Shown here piece after piece: positions 11,228-23,299 of a stretch of 64,000 bases of DNA (position 1 is its first letter; each line of letters begins with the position of its first letter). This stretch comes from Siphonodentalium dalli (taxonomy: Eukaryota; Mollusca; Scaphopoda; Gadilida; Siphonodentaliidae): NCBI GenBank assembly GCA_032622095.1, contig CP136066.1, positions 65,790,278-65,854,277 of the forward strand, given 5' to 3'. Below the pieces are notes generated by a model. The model did no database searches. It was given only the letters and a program-made list of their open reading frames with translations, and was not told the DNA's origin. Made by a program: the position numbers and the translations under genes.

Positions 11228-12845
11228 TAGTGATGCGGACCGGACCGCTTTGGACCGGTCCGGTCCTCGGTCCAGGGGTGGACCGCGGTCCGGTCCGGAC
11301 CGGATGTCACTGGACCGGTACTCTCCGGTCCGGTCCACTATTTTACTTCAGTTATAATAAACTATCGCGAATATTATTGCGTATTTGCCGTCATATCAAT
11401 TAGCAACGATGTATTGACGCATTCAAGTGGTTAATATCTATTAAACGTTTGATGCCACGAAAACAATGTATAGATGTACTTTCCTTATAATGTATTAAAG
11501 GGGTACTGTACACCATTTTCATTAAATTTCCGGTGACAAAAACGATCTAATATCGATAATATATAGAAATAGAAATATAAGTAATTTGAGTCGAAGATGT
11601 ATTCTGTAAACGCTCCTGAAGGTTAATAGGCTATCTTAAAATTTAATAATTTAAAAGTTAATAATTTGATATAAATTGAATTTATGACTGGAGCCATAAA
11701 ATGGCGTCAATTAAATTACGAATTTCCTTAATCAAATAAAGTAATTGAGGGATACTGGATTGTTAAACCGATCGCACACACGATCGCTTAAAATATTATG
11801 ATGATACGGGGAGAACACTCAAGCCACTCACTGACTAGCGACGATACAATAACTTAAATGATTATATGGGACTAGTATGCATATAATATAACTTTTATTT
11901 GATTCATTTGGTTGAAAACTGTACAAAAATTACTCGACAACGACAATTTGTATTTTTGCATTCCGGTAAATTTGTCATCCGTAACACTACTTCGTACTCA
12001 ACAGACTTTCAAATAATGAAAAAATTGTTACCTTATTCTCCTACTCGGAGACAATAGAAACCAACAACAACATTTGGCGTACAGTACCCCTTTAATGTAA
12101 CACTGGCCAACACTATGTAGCAGTAGCACCCTATCAATGTGACAAACATGCAACTGAATGAGTATGGAACTATTTGTCATAAACAGTGTAACATGGCATC
12201 AACAAATCAATTTGGATGGATATCGAATCGAGTATTCTATTGTTTTTCACAGTTATAATTATCGAAGAAACATGCAAACCACATTACATAGTACATACAC
12301 AAGACAGTCACATTAATCCAATAGTAGTTGTACTTAGGTATATAACTGTAATTGTCAGGACTATACAATCAGCCAACACAATCGCCAAGACTCCAATATT
12401 AATGTAGTAGCCATATTAGTACACATTTGTATAATTGTCATCAGTATAGTTATTTCGTTAAATTTCAATTTAATGAAAATAAGTATGATACGAATCATGC
12501 ATACGATCAGTTGAGTGCCATGTTAGATTGGTTATAACACATTCTGGCCCTAGCTATATATTTGTCCAATACATTTAATTAGTGCATGTTCGCATTACTA
12601 GAAATACTATTATATCATGCATCGTTCCCAGTATATCCCACCAGAGACAGACAATGATGCATACAATCGGCAAACAATGTAAGTATTAACATATATGGAC
12701 TCATTGCAATGCACTGAACTCAGCAACTTTATAGTTTGTACTATATACAGAGTAAAAACTTTGAGAAAACAGAGAATTCATTAACATATAGCCTATTATA
12801 GGTGGACTGGACCGTTTTGGTGGTCCGGTCCGGTCCGCATCACTA
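11228..12845. mobile_element. Non-autonomous hAT-superfamily DNA transposon
   Basis: The ends are TAGTGATGCGGACCGGACCG on the left and its inverted form on the right (CGGTCCGCATCACTA). They are flanked by the identical 8-bp sequence CTCCAGTG at 11220-11227 and 12846-12853. An 8-bp duplication with a terminus fitting YARNG is diagnostic of the hAT superfamily. Just inside the left end, GGACCGGTCC-type blocks repeat many times (11236-11335), as in subterminal transposase-binding clusters. No transposase is present. The middle holds another inserted element (11499-12091). Confidence 0.9.
11499..12091. mobile_element. TTAA-flanked non-autonomous DNA transposon (Kolobok-like), nested in the hAT element
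   Basis: Left end AGGGGTACTGTACACCA and right end TGGCGTACAGTACCCCT are inverted repeats of 17 bp with one mismatch, flanked by TTAA at 11495-11498 and 12092-12095. A TTAA target with ends starting AGG fits Kolobok better than piggyBac, whose ends start with C. It is AT-rich inside and has no coding sequence. Confidence 0.8.
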
Positions 12846-12853
12846 CTCCAGTG
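12846..12853. repeat. Target-site duplication of the hAT element (right)
   Basis: CTCCAGTG, identical to 11220-11227. Confidence 0.9.
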
Positions 12854-13340
12854 GTACACGCAGTTCGCCGGCGGTATCTCTAACGGAGGGAGTAATAACA
12901 TGAACTGTTGGTCATAGCAGTGGCTCTGCGAGCTCCTATTCTTACATTGCTGTACCTTCGGAACTGTGTCTAGTCGGGAGCCTTGGGTTGGTCGGTGCGG
13001 TGTATCTCTTTTCGATGTTGATAAATTCGGGCGTTGACGAAGAACGCAAGCGTAATGATTTAGCTATAGAACAGCTGCAGACTGCGCAGACAGAATGGTC
13101 CCGAAAACGGACTGAGCGCCTTAAATGGATCAACGAAGAACTCCGTCGCCAAGGCCACGCTGTTCAAACTTTCCGTGACGTCGACGCTGCAATCCACGTT
13201 TACGCACATATCACGGGCATTTCCGACTTACACGCCGTCAGATGACCAAAACCGCGAGATATCCTTTATCGTCCTTGGAAAAGCCGCTACGGGTGTAGTG
13301 GCTTACACACTCACCAAGTGAATAAAACTGTCACGGCATG
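12854..13340 (+). pseudogene. Unrecognised GC-rich coding region, 3' part, with frame breaks
   Basis: Continues the interrupted region after the second copy of the 8-bp duplication. The first stretch runs in the same frame for about 20 codons and then meets stops (about 12917 and after). A second open stretch from about 12988 shows a hydrophobic segment (VGAVYLFSMLINSG), then a charged, probably helical region with RKRTERLKWINEELRRQG and TFRDVDAAIHVYAH. After a frame change near 13215, a further hydrophobic segment (REISFIVLGKAATGVVAYTL) ends at a stop near 13320. Two membrane-like segments flanking a charged helix suggest a membrane-anchored protein. Family unknown; possibly viral or Polinton-like. 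It is not intact. Confidence 0.5.
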
Positions 13341-14350
13341 GGGAGAGTTAAACTTGTTATTATCACATGTGAATACTCATGAATACATAAGGGGATTCCC
13401 CAGATATTTCTAATAACACGATTGGCTGCAATGCGAATGAGCCGATAATACTGTGAACATGCCATTTTTAGCAGAACATAAATCAGTAAACTGTCTCTCA
13501 CAAAGAGAGTTAGAGGGAATTTCCCTATTGAATCACATATACGTCAGATTCTAGAATCTTCTCCGAATATTGTGAAATTCATAACATATTGCACAACATA
13601 TGCTTTTCAATACGTCATATTCTAGAATCGATATTGTGCACTGTGCTATTTATATATTATATATATATATAAATCCAATTTTTAGAGTAAGTTATTGGGG
13701 CCCCCTCTGTGCACAGGCCAATCTCTCGTCTTAGTTCTTCCTCTAAACCCTTTCTCAATGTAAATCTCTCTCTCACGTTCGTATACTTCATCAAAAAGCA
13801 AATAGAGGCAGAACAATAAGAGGAAGATGAGAGAAAAAACACGAGAAGGGTTCTCTAGCGAGAGAGATGAGAAAGTGTTCAATCCTGGAGATTTGCTATT
13901 TTTTATGATGGGTTTTTATTTTTAATTGTTTTTTATTTACACCTGCGATAGTTGTGAAAAGGAGAGCCCGCTCGGCTAGGGAGGTGGGCCTACCCCTGGG
14001 CCCTCCCTGCTTGCACTTGTACGTGCTTGATGCCGGGGAGCTTCGGCTGGGAGCTTTTTTTTTATCAATTGGGGGTGCATTCACCCCCTCTCTGTTGGGA
14101 ACAGGGGCTGGGAGCTCAGTGGAGCCCGTTTATAGCCCCAATCAGTTGGTATGCTCGCTCCCTGCTGCTAGTCCAACCATCTGCAATATATGTACATACA
14201 ATTCAATAACATAGCTGATTTCCCCTGTGGTTTGGTATAAAGTATAAACTCAGGCGTCGTACTATTTTTCATACAGTTTAAATTCGCCCACCCATTGGTG
14301 TGCGAAAAATAGTACTGCGCGAATTCAAATACGAGTAAGGTATTACCTGG
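13341..14350. other. Intronic sequence; no gene recognised
   Basis: Holds a short AT microsatellite near 13650-13672 and a purine/pyrimidine-skewed stretch. The inverted pair GTACTATTTTTC and GAAAAATAGTAC near 14258-14316 probably marks a small folded repeat just before the LINE. Confidence 0.4.
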
Positions 14351-15347
14351 GTGATTTCCAGAGCCGCTTGCACTTATCGGAATATTACGTCTAAAATAGC
14401 ATTCAATGTATACAGCTATTTGTTCAGGACCACATTGACCACAATGATATTATGTAAACATTGCAACCAATCTCACTATGCGACTGAAGTTTGCGATGAG
14501 TTAAAACAGCTCAAACGGTCGTGCGCGCGCTGTTTCATGAGCCAACCCACCTGGAAATGTATGAATGATGTTCACTGCCGATGTTGTCGTATGCCTGGAT
14601 TAGCTCACTGTGTCAAGCGCATGCAGTCTGGTGACCCAGACGGAGATAATCCGTAAGTTACTCGCCGCGGACCTGATTACAAAAGCGCCCACTAATCTGA
14701 ATGACACCGCAAACGGGTACACACAGGAGCTCGATGAATCCGCTGATGAAACTGAGTCCGATGAAACTGTTAAAGTTACGCCTAACGATGAAACAATTGA
14801 GGATAATGTTATTGGCGCAAGCAACCTTCGCAACGTTAATGTAAATTTACCAAATTGGCGAATGTTTCAAAAATCCGGTCACCAAACAGTGGACACTGAT
14901 GAAATCTTCGCTAACATCGAAAAGGACAAATCTATTGATTGTCAACTTATAAAGAGCGTTGGTGTTCATCTTGAAACAAATGATGTAACTCGCTGTAAAA
15001 ACGCGGATGTTGTAAAAGTAAGATTTGTAGAGTTGCTGCCGAAACTGAGATCTTTATTTCCGAACGCAAATATCAGCCTGTGCAGTATTCCGCCCCGCAA
15101 AGGTCTGTCGAGAAAGATACAGTCACACAATGAGGCGACTGCCACTGTGAATAAATTCGTGAGCGAGCTTATAAAATCCATGTCAATGTTTAGTTTTGTT
15201 GACAATGATGATATATTCACGGAGAAAGGGACTGTTAGGAAGGCATTGTTTGATAAAGATGACTCCTCAGGGTCCATGTCAGTCCCAAATGAAAGTAGGC
15301 ACTCGCCGAGAGATTTCGTGACATATCTGTCAGAAAACGTCGATTGA
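14351..15347 (+). pseudogene. LINE copy A, ORF1 remnant (CCHC fingers and esterase-like domain)
   Basis: The recognisable part begins near 14441 with CKHCNQSHYATEVC and CARCFMSQPTWKC, then CRCCRMPGLAHC. These are zinc-knuckle fingers matching CRHCGELHFASVNC and the following fingers of LINE copy B. After a frame change near 14650 comes the SGNH-esterase-like domain: VIGASNLRNV (nucleophile block), GVHLETNDVTRCKN (GTND block, here ETND) and SIPPRKGLSRKIQSHNEAT. The last block, DSSG followed by a His in copy B, is altered here to SGSMSVPNES and lacks the catalytic Asp-x-x-His. The N-terminal part seen in copy B is missing, so this copy is truncated at its 5' end as well as frameshifted. Confidence 0.8.
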
Positions 15348-15508
15348 GCGACCGCGCTGAGAGCCCAGAAAACAAGGCTCCTAAACATGATTGATGTACA
15401 TGTATTTTCGATAATTGCACGAGAACGAAATCCCAAATTCGTTCTCCGTGTTATAAATGCTCATATTGTTGTCTGATTATCGATGATAGGTCGATAAGTT
15501 CACACAGG

Positions 15509-18500
15509 TTGTTGTATGCATCTGTAAAATGCAACCAGCATAACTCAATTATTGACGTTATTTCTGGTGCTCAGAGTGGCTATTCAAGCCCCCCTCTTAA
15601 AACTGATAAAGCTTACGGCGAAAGCAATGTAACTAACGATGATTATAAACATAAACTATCATTCTATGATCGATGTAACAAGTTGTCTCTGTGTGAATCA
15701 GTGAGTGAATCAAATGTTATTGAGCACTGTAGTAATATTAAAGTGGAAGTAAATACATCTATTGAAAGCACTGTAACCGCGGTTGATTCAGATGGCATTG
15801 TTCCTGACACTAATGCTACGCGATATTATGACACGTGGTGTCAAGCGTTACCCTTCTATACGCCCTCAAAGCAAGCGATGTATACCTATGTATGTCCCAA
15901 AAAAGATGTGCGCAGTGGAAAAACCTGTGTGAATCTTGTTGACCAGCCACCGAACTCAGACAGCACGCTAAATACGGTATTATACGATATCGATGATGTG
16001 GGTACGTCCTTGAATGAATTATTTTCAGTAAATTATATCAACCCAACCGACGATGTCGGACAGGGACGAATTGCAGGTAAATGTGCCAATGAATTTGATG
16101 TGAGTACAATGAATTATTTGTTTTCAGGAAATGAAACGGGCCTCATCGGCAACACCAGGCAGATGGGGTCTTTATATTTTAATGATAAATCTCAAGCACA
16201 TATAATTATGGACGAGCGATATCGTCCCGATGTCCGTAAATGTATAACTGACTCTCAGCACATTTCAGATGCCTCTATGTTGGGCACAGTTGAGTTAGAA
16301 CCATTCGGTATTATACAAGAATGGATTTACACAAACACTAGTGTGTTTACCGAATTTTGTAACGATAATACATCTGTCAACTATGACAACGATGGCGATG
16401 ACCACGACGAGGACAGTGATGAAGATGATGACGACATCGGATATGATGATGATGATTATGATAAAGACGACGACGAATATGATGATGATGATGATGATGA
16501 TGGTAGTGATGATGACGATGACAGTGATGATGATGATGATGATGATGACGACGATGATAATGATGTTCATGACGGTAACGATGATGCTGGTGATGAGGAA
16601 TGGTATAAGTATGTTGAAGTTCATAGCCCTGAATGTAGGCGCATACGGAAGCGCCTTCATTATCCTGAATTTGTGTCACTCTTGAATAAGTATGATATAG
16701 TGTGTTTGTCAGAAACGAAGTTGTATGCAGAGGAATCAATTATCATTCCAAACTTCGAAATGATATCAAATGTATGTAAAGCAACTTCTAGTGGCAGCGA
16801 GCAGGTGGTATTTTAATTGCTACAAAGACAGCTTCACGTTTGCGTGTTGACGTGATACGAAGCGAACTCAAGAGTGTTTCATGGGTTAAAGTTGGTCGAC
16901 CTGAACATAAGGCAGATAGTTGTCTGATTTTAGGGGCGGTATATAATCCCCCCGAAAACACAAAATATGCTGACAATAAGAAATTATACGTTTACGAGAA
17001 CTTAGTCATGACATACTCCGTATATGGGTGATTTTAATGCACGAACGGTTCTATTGGACGACCGTATCGAAAATAAGCCGGGGCGCAAGTGCGATACTAG
17101 ATGAATACATGTTTGATGCTGGCACGGAATCAGACATCCACATTCCGGCGCGATGTACCGAAGACACCGGGAGGCCTACCACATACGGATACACATTTAT
17201 TGACGCATGTCGCTTCAGCAACATGTACATAGTTAATGGTCGCGTAAGCAGTGATAAAGGGATTGGTAAGAGCACATGCAGAGACGCAAGCCTTGTTGAC
17301 TATGTAATCGCTTCAAAAGATGTATTTGCGCGTGTATTGGAGTTTGAAGTATTGGAATTTTCATGTTTGAATTCAGATGTGCACTGTGGCATAAGTTTGG
17401 TACTTAAAATGCAGCTCCGGGTGTGCGAGCCTTTACATAACAGGCCAATATACGAGCCGAATTGTCAGTCAATAAATCCGATAATCAAACCATGGAATGA
17501 TATGAAAGCGCAAATTTTGTTGCGGAAGTTAAAGAACGATTAGTTGAAATAGAATCTACACTTAAAGCTGTTGAATATGCTCCGTCGCAGTTTGGTATTG
17601 ACAACGCGGCGAACTGTTTAGGAAACGTTCTGTCACAACAAGACGTTCAAACATTTGGCACTCACAACCGAGAAAGTAAATCAAGACGAACCAAAAAATG
17701 TAAAAAGTGGTTTGACTCAGAATGTCGCCGTAAAAGAAAGTCATTTAATAAGGGCAGAAAGCAGTACTATTTATGCAAGTCTTTGTACTGTAGAACTAAA
17801 TTGAGGAATTCGAGCAAGCAATATAAGCGAACGATGGATAAAAAACGCGCAGAGATGCTTGAACATTGTAATCGGGAACTGAGGGAAATCACGAAAAAGT
17901 CACCGGACTGCTTTTGGAAAACTTTGAAAAAAATTACAAACGATAGTGCACGGGTAACAGTTGAACATATTAGCCTTGATAGTTTATTCGACCATTTTAA
18001 GGCATTGAATGAGGCAACACATGATACCGAACTGACTGCCCTCGTCGATAGTATGTATGTCCTCAATAACCCCGATGACGAGCTCAATTCACCTATTGAA
18101 AGGCATGAGATCATTGATGTTGTTAATTCTTTGAAAATAAATAAATCTTCTGGCGTTGATCAGGTAAGTAATCGTTATATCAAATCTACAATTGATGTAC
18201 TTTTACCATTTTATTCAAGATTATTCAACTTGGCATTAGATACCGGACTATTCCCAGATGGTTGGGCTATCGGCATGATAATGCCACTGTATAAAAATAA
18301 AGGATGTAAAACCGACCCTAATTCATACCGAGGGATCACCTTATTGAGCTGTATTGGTAAGATATTCACTGGAATCTTGAATAGGCGTCTTGGAACTTAT
18401 GTCGAGAGCAACAATTTGCTCAAGGATAACCAAACGGGTTTTTAGAAAGGGTCGTTCGACACTAGATAATATTTTCGTTTTATACAGCCTAACTGAAATT

Positions 18501-20039
18501 TACCTGCGTGATGGGAAGAAACTTTTTTGTTCTTTCGTTGATTTTAAAAAGGCTTTTGTTACTGTTTGGCGAGAGGCGTTATGGGTTAAGCTTATGAGAA
18601 CCGGAATCAACGGCAATATATTTAATATAATCCGGAACATGTACCAGGCTACAAAGTCTTGCGTAGTCAGCAATGGTCGTTTGTCAGATTATTTTGTAAG
18701 TAGCGTAGGGGTAAAACAAGGTGAAAATCTATCCCCTCTTCTGTTCTCTATCTACTTGAATGATCTGTAAGTTTTCTACAAAATTGTGTTACCGAGGGGT
18801 TAAAGTATCTTAACGACCGTGTTGTCCATGAGTTAGAGATTTTTCTCAAACTATGGTGCATCTTATATGCAGATGATACTGTTTTGTTTGCGGACAATCC
18901 TTATGGCATGCAACGAATTTTAGATGCTTTTTCTGATTATTCAGAATCTTGGGAGCTCAAAATTAACACTAAAAACTAAGGTAATGATCTTCACCAACAA
19001 GAAGTTGAGTTCTCCCCCCCCCAAATTTCACGCTTTGTAATAAATTAGATATAGTCTAACAGTTTCCTTATTTAGGCATTGAATTGTTTTACAACGGACG
19101 ATTCTGTCGGGCAATCAAGTCGATAAAAATGAAATCGACAAAAGCTATGTACGGACTCCTGTCCAAAGCGAGAAATATTCACCTCTCTGTAGACTTAGCA
19201 TTAAAACATTTTGATTACCTCATACAACCCATTATGTTATATGGATGTGAATTATGGGGCTTTGAGAATACTCGCGACATCGAGGCTGTCCATCTCAAAT
19301 TTTGTAAGCTCCTAACGAACATGGAAATGAGTACTCCAAATTGTATGGTTTATGGTGAGCTAGGAAGAAGGCCATTGCGTGTTGAAAGAATGACCTCATT
19401 TTGGAGCCGCCTAATGACGAAAAAAGTAGTCAGTACTTCATATTGTAGAAGTTAATTTTAGCTATGAAAGGCGGTGGCAAAAGAAAACGATACCTTGATC
19501 ACATGGAAGACATTATTGTGCGTGCGGATTGTGAAGAAACTGGAAAACACAGTTACCCGTATCGAATTCTAAACTCCAATCTATGCACAAAAAACTACTT
19601 GACAATTTTTTCATTCAGTGGAATAGTGAAGTATCTCAATCGTCACGAGAAGAATTCTATCGTAACTTGAAAAAAATGTCCTTCACTTAGTCGTTTTTAT
19701 GTTGAATTTCCTTTTAATTCAATTATCTCGCTACAGAGAATTCGTACCTCAAATCATAGATTAGGCGTTGAGACTATGAAGTGGGAAAAATCTAAGAACC
19801 AAAAGAAAGGGATGTCAACAATTGGCTCCTGTCAGTTATGTGGCGCCACCATATGCGATGAATATCATTTTGTAATAGATTGTCCAAAATTACGTGAATG
19901 CCGGATGAAATATATTGACGAATCGATCTGGAAAAATCCATCGCGAGAGTCTTTTTATGGTTTATTAAATTTTTCTGAAACAATGAAGCTCAACAAACTT
20001 TCAAAGTTTATAAAAATCGGATTGAAGCAATTTAAATAA
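15509..20039 (+). pseudogene. LINE copy A, ORF2 remnant (endonuclease and reverse transcriptase)
   Basis: A decayed ORF2 in at least seven frame pieces. An N-terminal extension carries an Asp-repeat tract (about 16381-16605) just before the endonuclease: LHYPEFVSLLNKYDIVCLSE, ILGAVYNPPENT, VNGRVSSDKGIGKS, SLVDYVI and LNSDVHCGI. The reverse transcriptase follows: SYRGITLLSCIGKIF at about 18324, STLDNIFVLYSLTE, CSFVDFKKAFVTVW, GVKQGENLSPLLFS and ILYADDTVLFAD at about 18863. Then come the thumb (FYNGRFCRAIKS and LIQPIMLYGCELWG) and a C-terminal Cys/His motif, CQLCGATICDEYHFVIDC, at about 19833. The order matches LINE copy B at roughly half identity by eye. It belongs to the CR1/L2/Jockey side of the LINEs, with no RNase H domain seen. 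It lies antisense to the host gene within intron 2. Confidence 0.9.
16381..16605 (+). repeat. GAY trinucleotide tract encoding poly-aspartate inside LINE ORF2
   Basis: About 75 codons, mostly GAT and GAC mixed with occasional Ser, Tyr, Glu and Gly codons, in the same frame as the LINE N-terminal extension. LINE copy B has no such tract at the matching point (SDLERNSARLQSTDN region). The mixture of GAT and GAC shows it is an old or slowly built expansion. Confidence 0.85.
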
Positions 20040-20812
20040 CTATTCAAATAGTTGGCGAGAGTGGTGTGTATATGTGTCTGCTTCTGTATGTGTGAACATG
20101 CAGACATACATATATGTGAAAATCACGTCGTATTTTATTCATAGTACAACCATGCATATTTATATTATGTTGCTATTTTTATGGTTTCTACGTGTTTTAG
20201 ACAAGCATGTTTCATAAGGAATAACGAATGTGCCAATATATGTGTATGCGTGTATATGTGTATATATGTACATGTGTATACATGTATATTGATATATATG
20301 TATGTATATTGTTATATATGTATGTATATGTATGAATATGTGTGTTTATATGTATATGATGATATGCATGTATGTGTATGGTATACATATGTATGTGTGT
20401 ATATGCAAGTGTGTATATATATTATATAACTCAATTTCATTACACAGATAATAATCATGTGCGTGATATTGGTAAATCGTTATTCATAACATCTTGGTTT
20501 CAAAAACAATGACAAAACAGCACTATATATTGATCATGATGTATACCTCATGTAATTTTTGTTTTGGTTCGATTAGAATCTTTAGATTGGTCTGTCGAAA
20601 TTAGATTTTTCTATTCCGGACATGCATGATAATTCAAAATTGGATCGTAACTGATTATTGTCTGCATTGTATTGTATCTATGTCTACTTGTAATTACCAT
20701 ACGTTCCAATATTCGGAACAATAACTGGAAAGTTCTCATTTGTATATAGTGTATATACGTTTTCTGATGTACCATGTATACTGGGTGAGAATAAAGCATT
20801 ACTTACTTACTA
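20040..20812 (+). mobile_element. 3' UTR and tail of LINE copy A
   Basis: After the ORF2 stop comes a TG/TA-rich microsatellite (about 20060-20430), then AT-rich sequence, then AATAAAGCATTACTTACTTACT near 20791-20812. A polyadenylation-like signal followed by a short tandem TTAC tail is typical of CR1/L2-like 3' ends, which use short tandem tails in place of poly(A). Confidence 0.65.
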
Positions 20813-22339
20813 AAGGGGTGTTGTTATCGTAATGATATGGGAGAAGCCGAAGCAAATTTGTTTATTCAGACAATGATATATCCAGTTAATGGAATCATGC
20901 CTCATTTCACAAACCCACCAAACGGAAATAACTCATTTGGACTTTTTTGTCACGTAATTTGACAAGATGTTTTAAAATTTTCGCACAGAAGTAAATCAAA
21001 CGCTCTTTATATATACCATATCAAAAGGGAACTGTCATGCCGTGCAAATGGCTGTTTTCTCTTTATCCCCCGCCAAATGAAATTTGCGGGGGATATAGTA
21101 ATGGGTTCCGTCCGTCCGTCTGCCATGCCGTCCGTCCGTCTAGCCGTCCGTCCCGAATTTGTAAGAGTCATAACTTGAACAAATGTCAACGAAGTTTTTC
21201 ACCCACTGACCGTCGCGCGAAGCGCGTCCAGTGGGTGTCTACAATCGTAGGACTTATGCGTTTCTGCTGAATTGAACTAGTGCCTATGCGTTTCTGCTGA
21301 GCTGCACTGACGTTTGATCGGAAAATAAAATTATAATCATCATCAAAGCACACGTTTGGATAACACCGCCATAAACAGTGACATATTATGATGTTGAGCT
21401 CGTATCGTCAATAAAATTAGAGTTATAACTTATAAAACGAAGAATTACTGCTAAAGTATTTCTACCAATTGGGTAACTAGATTCGTGTTGAGCTGGAACT
21501 TGAGAAATCTCAATTTCAACCAATTGAAATGCCGTTGAAAACCGAAGGGTTAAGCGATTATCGCAATAGGATATGGGAACACCGTGTGCGTAACGTAACT
21601 ATCACAAGTATAACGTACTCTGATAACAACTTATCGCCAAATTTATGCTTCAAACATTTTAAACATGTCATCTTCGGCTTCTTTTATTTTATTTTTATGA
21701 AAATGAATAATAAATTGGGTGATAAATATGTATAACATGTATATAACGACAAATAGAGTAAAATTAGCCATTTTCCCGTGAAACTTAGGATAGGCAAGCC
21801 AGGTACAAAAATTGGTGAAATATGAGTACGAACGTCAAAGTGTTCCCCTGTCGTATTGCGATAATTGCCAACCGTCACTGCGAAGCGAAGCCTCCTGTGG
21901 CGATTATTAATTAATTCATTTCGGCTGTTCAGTCTTCTAAGCTATTAAAACTTTCTTGGATATCTTGGAATGTGTTTTGGGAGGATTGTTCTGATATATA
22001 AATGTTGGATTAACCTTCCAAAAAGATGAGTTTGACGCCTGCATTTCTTGGCATGAATATTAAGTTAACCGTTAACGAACGCTCGTCTGCAAGTACAGTC
22101 ATTGCCGACTCGGCGTGTTTTTGTGAAAATGTCACAAGATTTCTCCACTCGATTATCTTAAAATGCACCCTAGTCGGTCAAATTCTTTTGATAATTCTAT
22201 CTAAATACATCTTAGCTACTATTCGGATCTGCTGTCTCGGTCTAAAAAGGGATATTTTGACCAAAACGACTATTGACAAAACTTTGTTTACAAATTGAGC
22301 GCACTCGACTCGATCATCGATGACCAGTCCACGAAAACA
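20813..22339. other. Intronic sequence with a (CCGT)n-containing dispersed repeat
   Basis: At 21064-21237 there is a folded segment: CCCCGCCAAATGAAATTTGCGGGG, then CCGTCC blocks, then CACCCACTG and CAGTGGGTG in inverted arrangement around GCGCGAAGCGCG. The part CGAATTTGTAAGAGTCATA recurs at 55890-55908. A 24-bp pair GCCTATGCGTTTCTGCTGA-like repeat is at 21245-21300. No gene is seen. Confidence 0.5.
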
Positions 22340-22690
22340 AATTCAATTTCTTCCATCTAAAACATAAAGTCATAATTACGCGTTGGACTCTGTCATTTTA
22401 AGAATGTATGAGTATTACACACATACACACCAAGTCTCATCTCAAAATTTTGAAAAATGACAGTTTTATCGACGTAAATCGATTTTAATGGCAAATGCCA
22501 TGTTAAATTTTATCATTGAAAAAAATTCATTTCTTCCATCTAAAACATAATTACGTGCTGTACTCTGCCATTTTAGGAATATATAAGTATCACACGCACA
22601 CACACCAAGTTTCAGCTCAAAATTTCGAAAAATGACAGTTTTATCGACATAAACCGATTTTAATGGCAAATGCCATGTTAAGTACATTTT
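22340..22690. repeat. Two tandem copies of a roughly 180-bp unit
   Basis: Both copies share TTTCTTCCATCTAAAACATA, AAATGACAGTTTTATCGAC and TTTTAATGGCAAATGCCATG. The second starts near 22525. Confidence 0.85.
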
Positions 22691-23289
22691 AGGGCCCTGC
22701 AAATGTTTTCTGAGCTGTTCCATATTGGGCACTAGAGTCCATATTTGACCGGTTACACCTGATAATTGTACGACACTACAGTCGCGTTACTTTATACGTC
22801 AACATTGGTCATTATCACCCGACAAATTTAGTTTGGTCTATCGTATCAACCCCTATTTTCTCCCGCGTAGCCTGACTAAGTGTCAACATTGGTCTTTATC
22901 GCTCCACTAATTTGTATCGTTTCATCGGTATGAATTCCATATTATCCACATATAACCAACCCAACCTCTAATCCCGATCCAATTTATTTATTTCTTTCAT
23001 CGGTATAGTCACGTTACGTAATATTTTATCGCGTGATACTTGTACTTATATGTCTATGGTATTACTATAGTATACCGTATACGTATATCAATTGCTATTC
23101 CTTTCTATATAATCCTGTTGCCATCTATAGAGATAGAGATAATTTCAGACCCCCCCCCCCAATTTTATATCATTGCTGCATTAGTACAGTCGCGATGCAT
23201 TACATGGCAACATCGCTCCACTAATTTATGTCCGTTCATCGGTACAAACCCCGTTTTCTCTGAGTCCATATAACCAACCCAACATCTTT
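22691..23289. other. Intronic sequence; no gene recognised
   Basis: Contains repeated phrases such as CAACATTGGTC and ATAACCAACCCAAC, which suggest an old local duplication, and a run of C at about 23151-23160. Confidence 0.4.
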
Positions 23290-23299
23290 TATAGAAGTC

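Noticed and set aside
10833-11357. Treating the whole frame at 10833-11357 as one gene
   Set aside because: Its last 43 codons come from the hAT terminal GGACCGGTCC repeats and its first 30 from AT-rich flank. Only 10923-11227 looks coding.
16295-16739. Poly-His, poly-Met and poly-Ile frames over the GAY tract
   Set aside because: They are the other reading frames of the trinucleotide repeat within the LINE. The Asp frame fits the LINE protein on both sides.
20563-20580. GGTTCGATTAGAATC as a tRNA internal promoter box
   Set aside because: No matching A box or cloverleaf could be formed around it, and it lies in the 3' UTR of LINE copy A.
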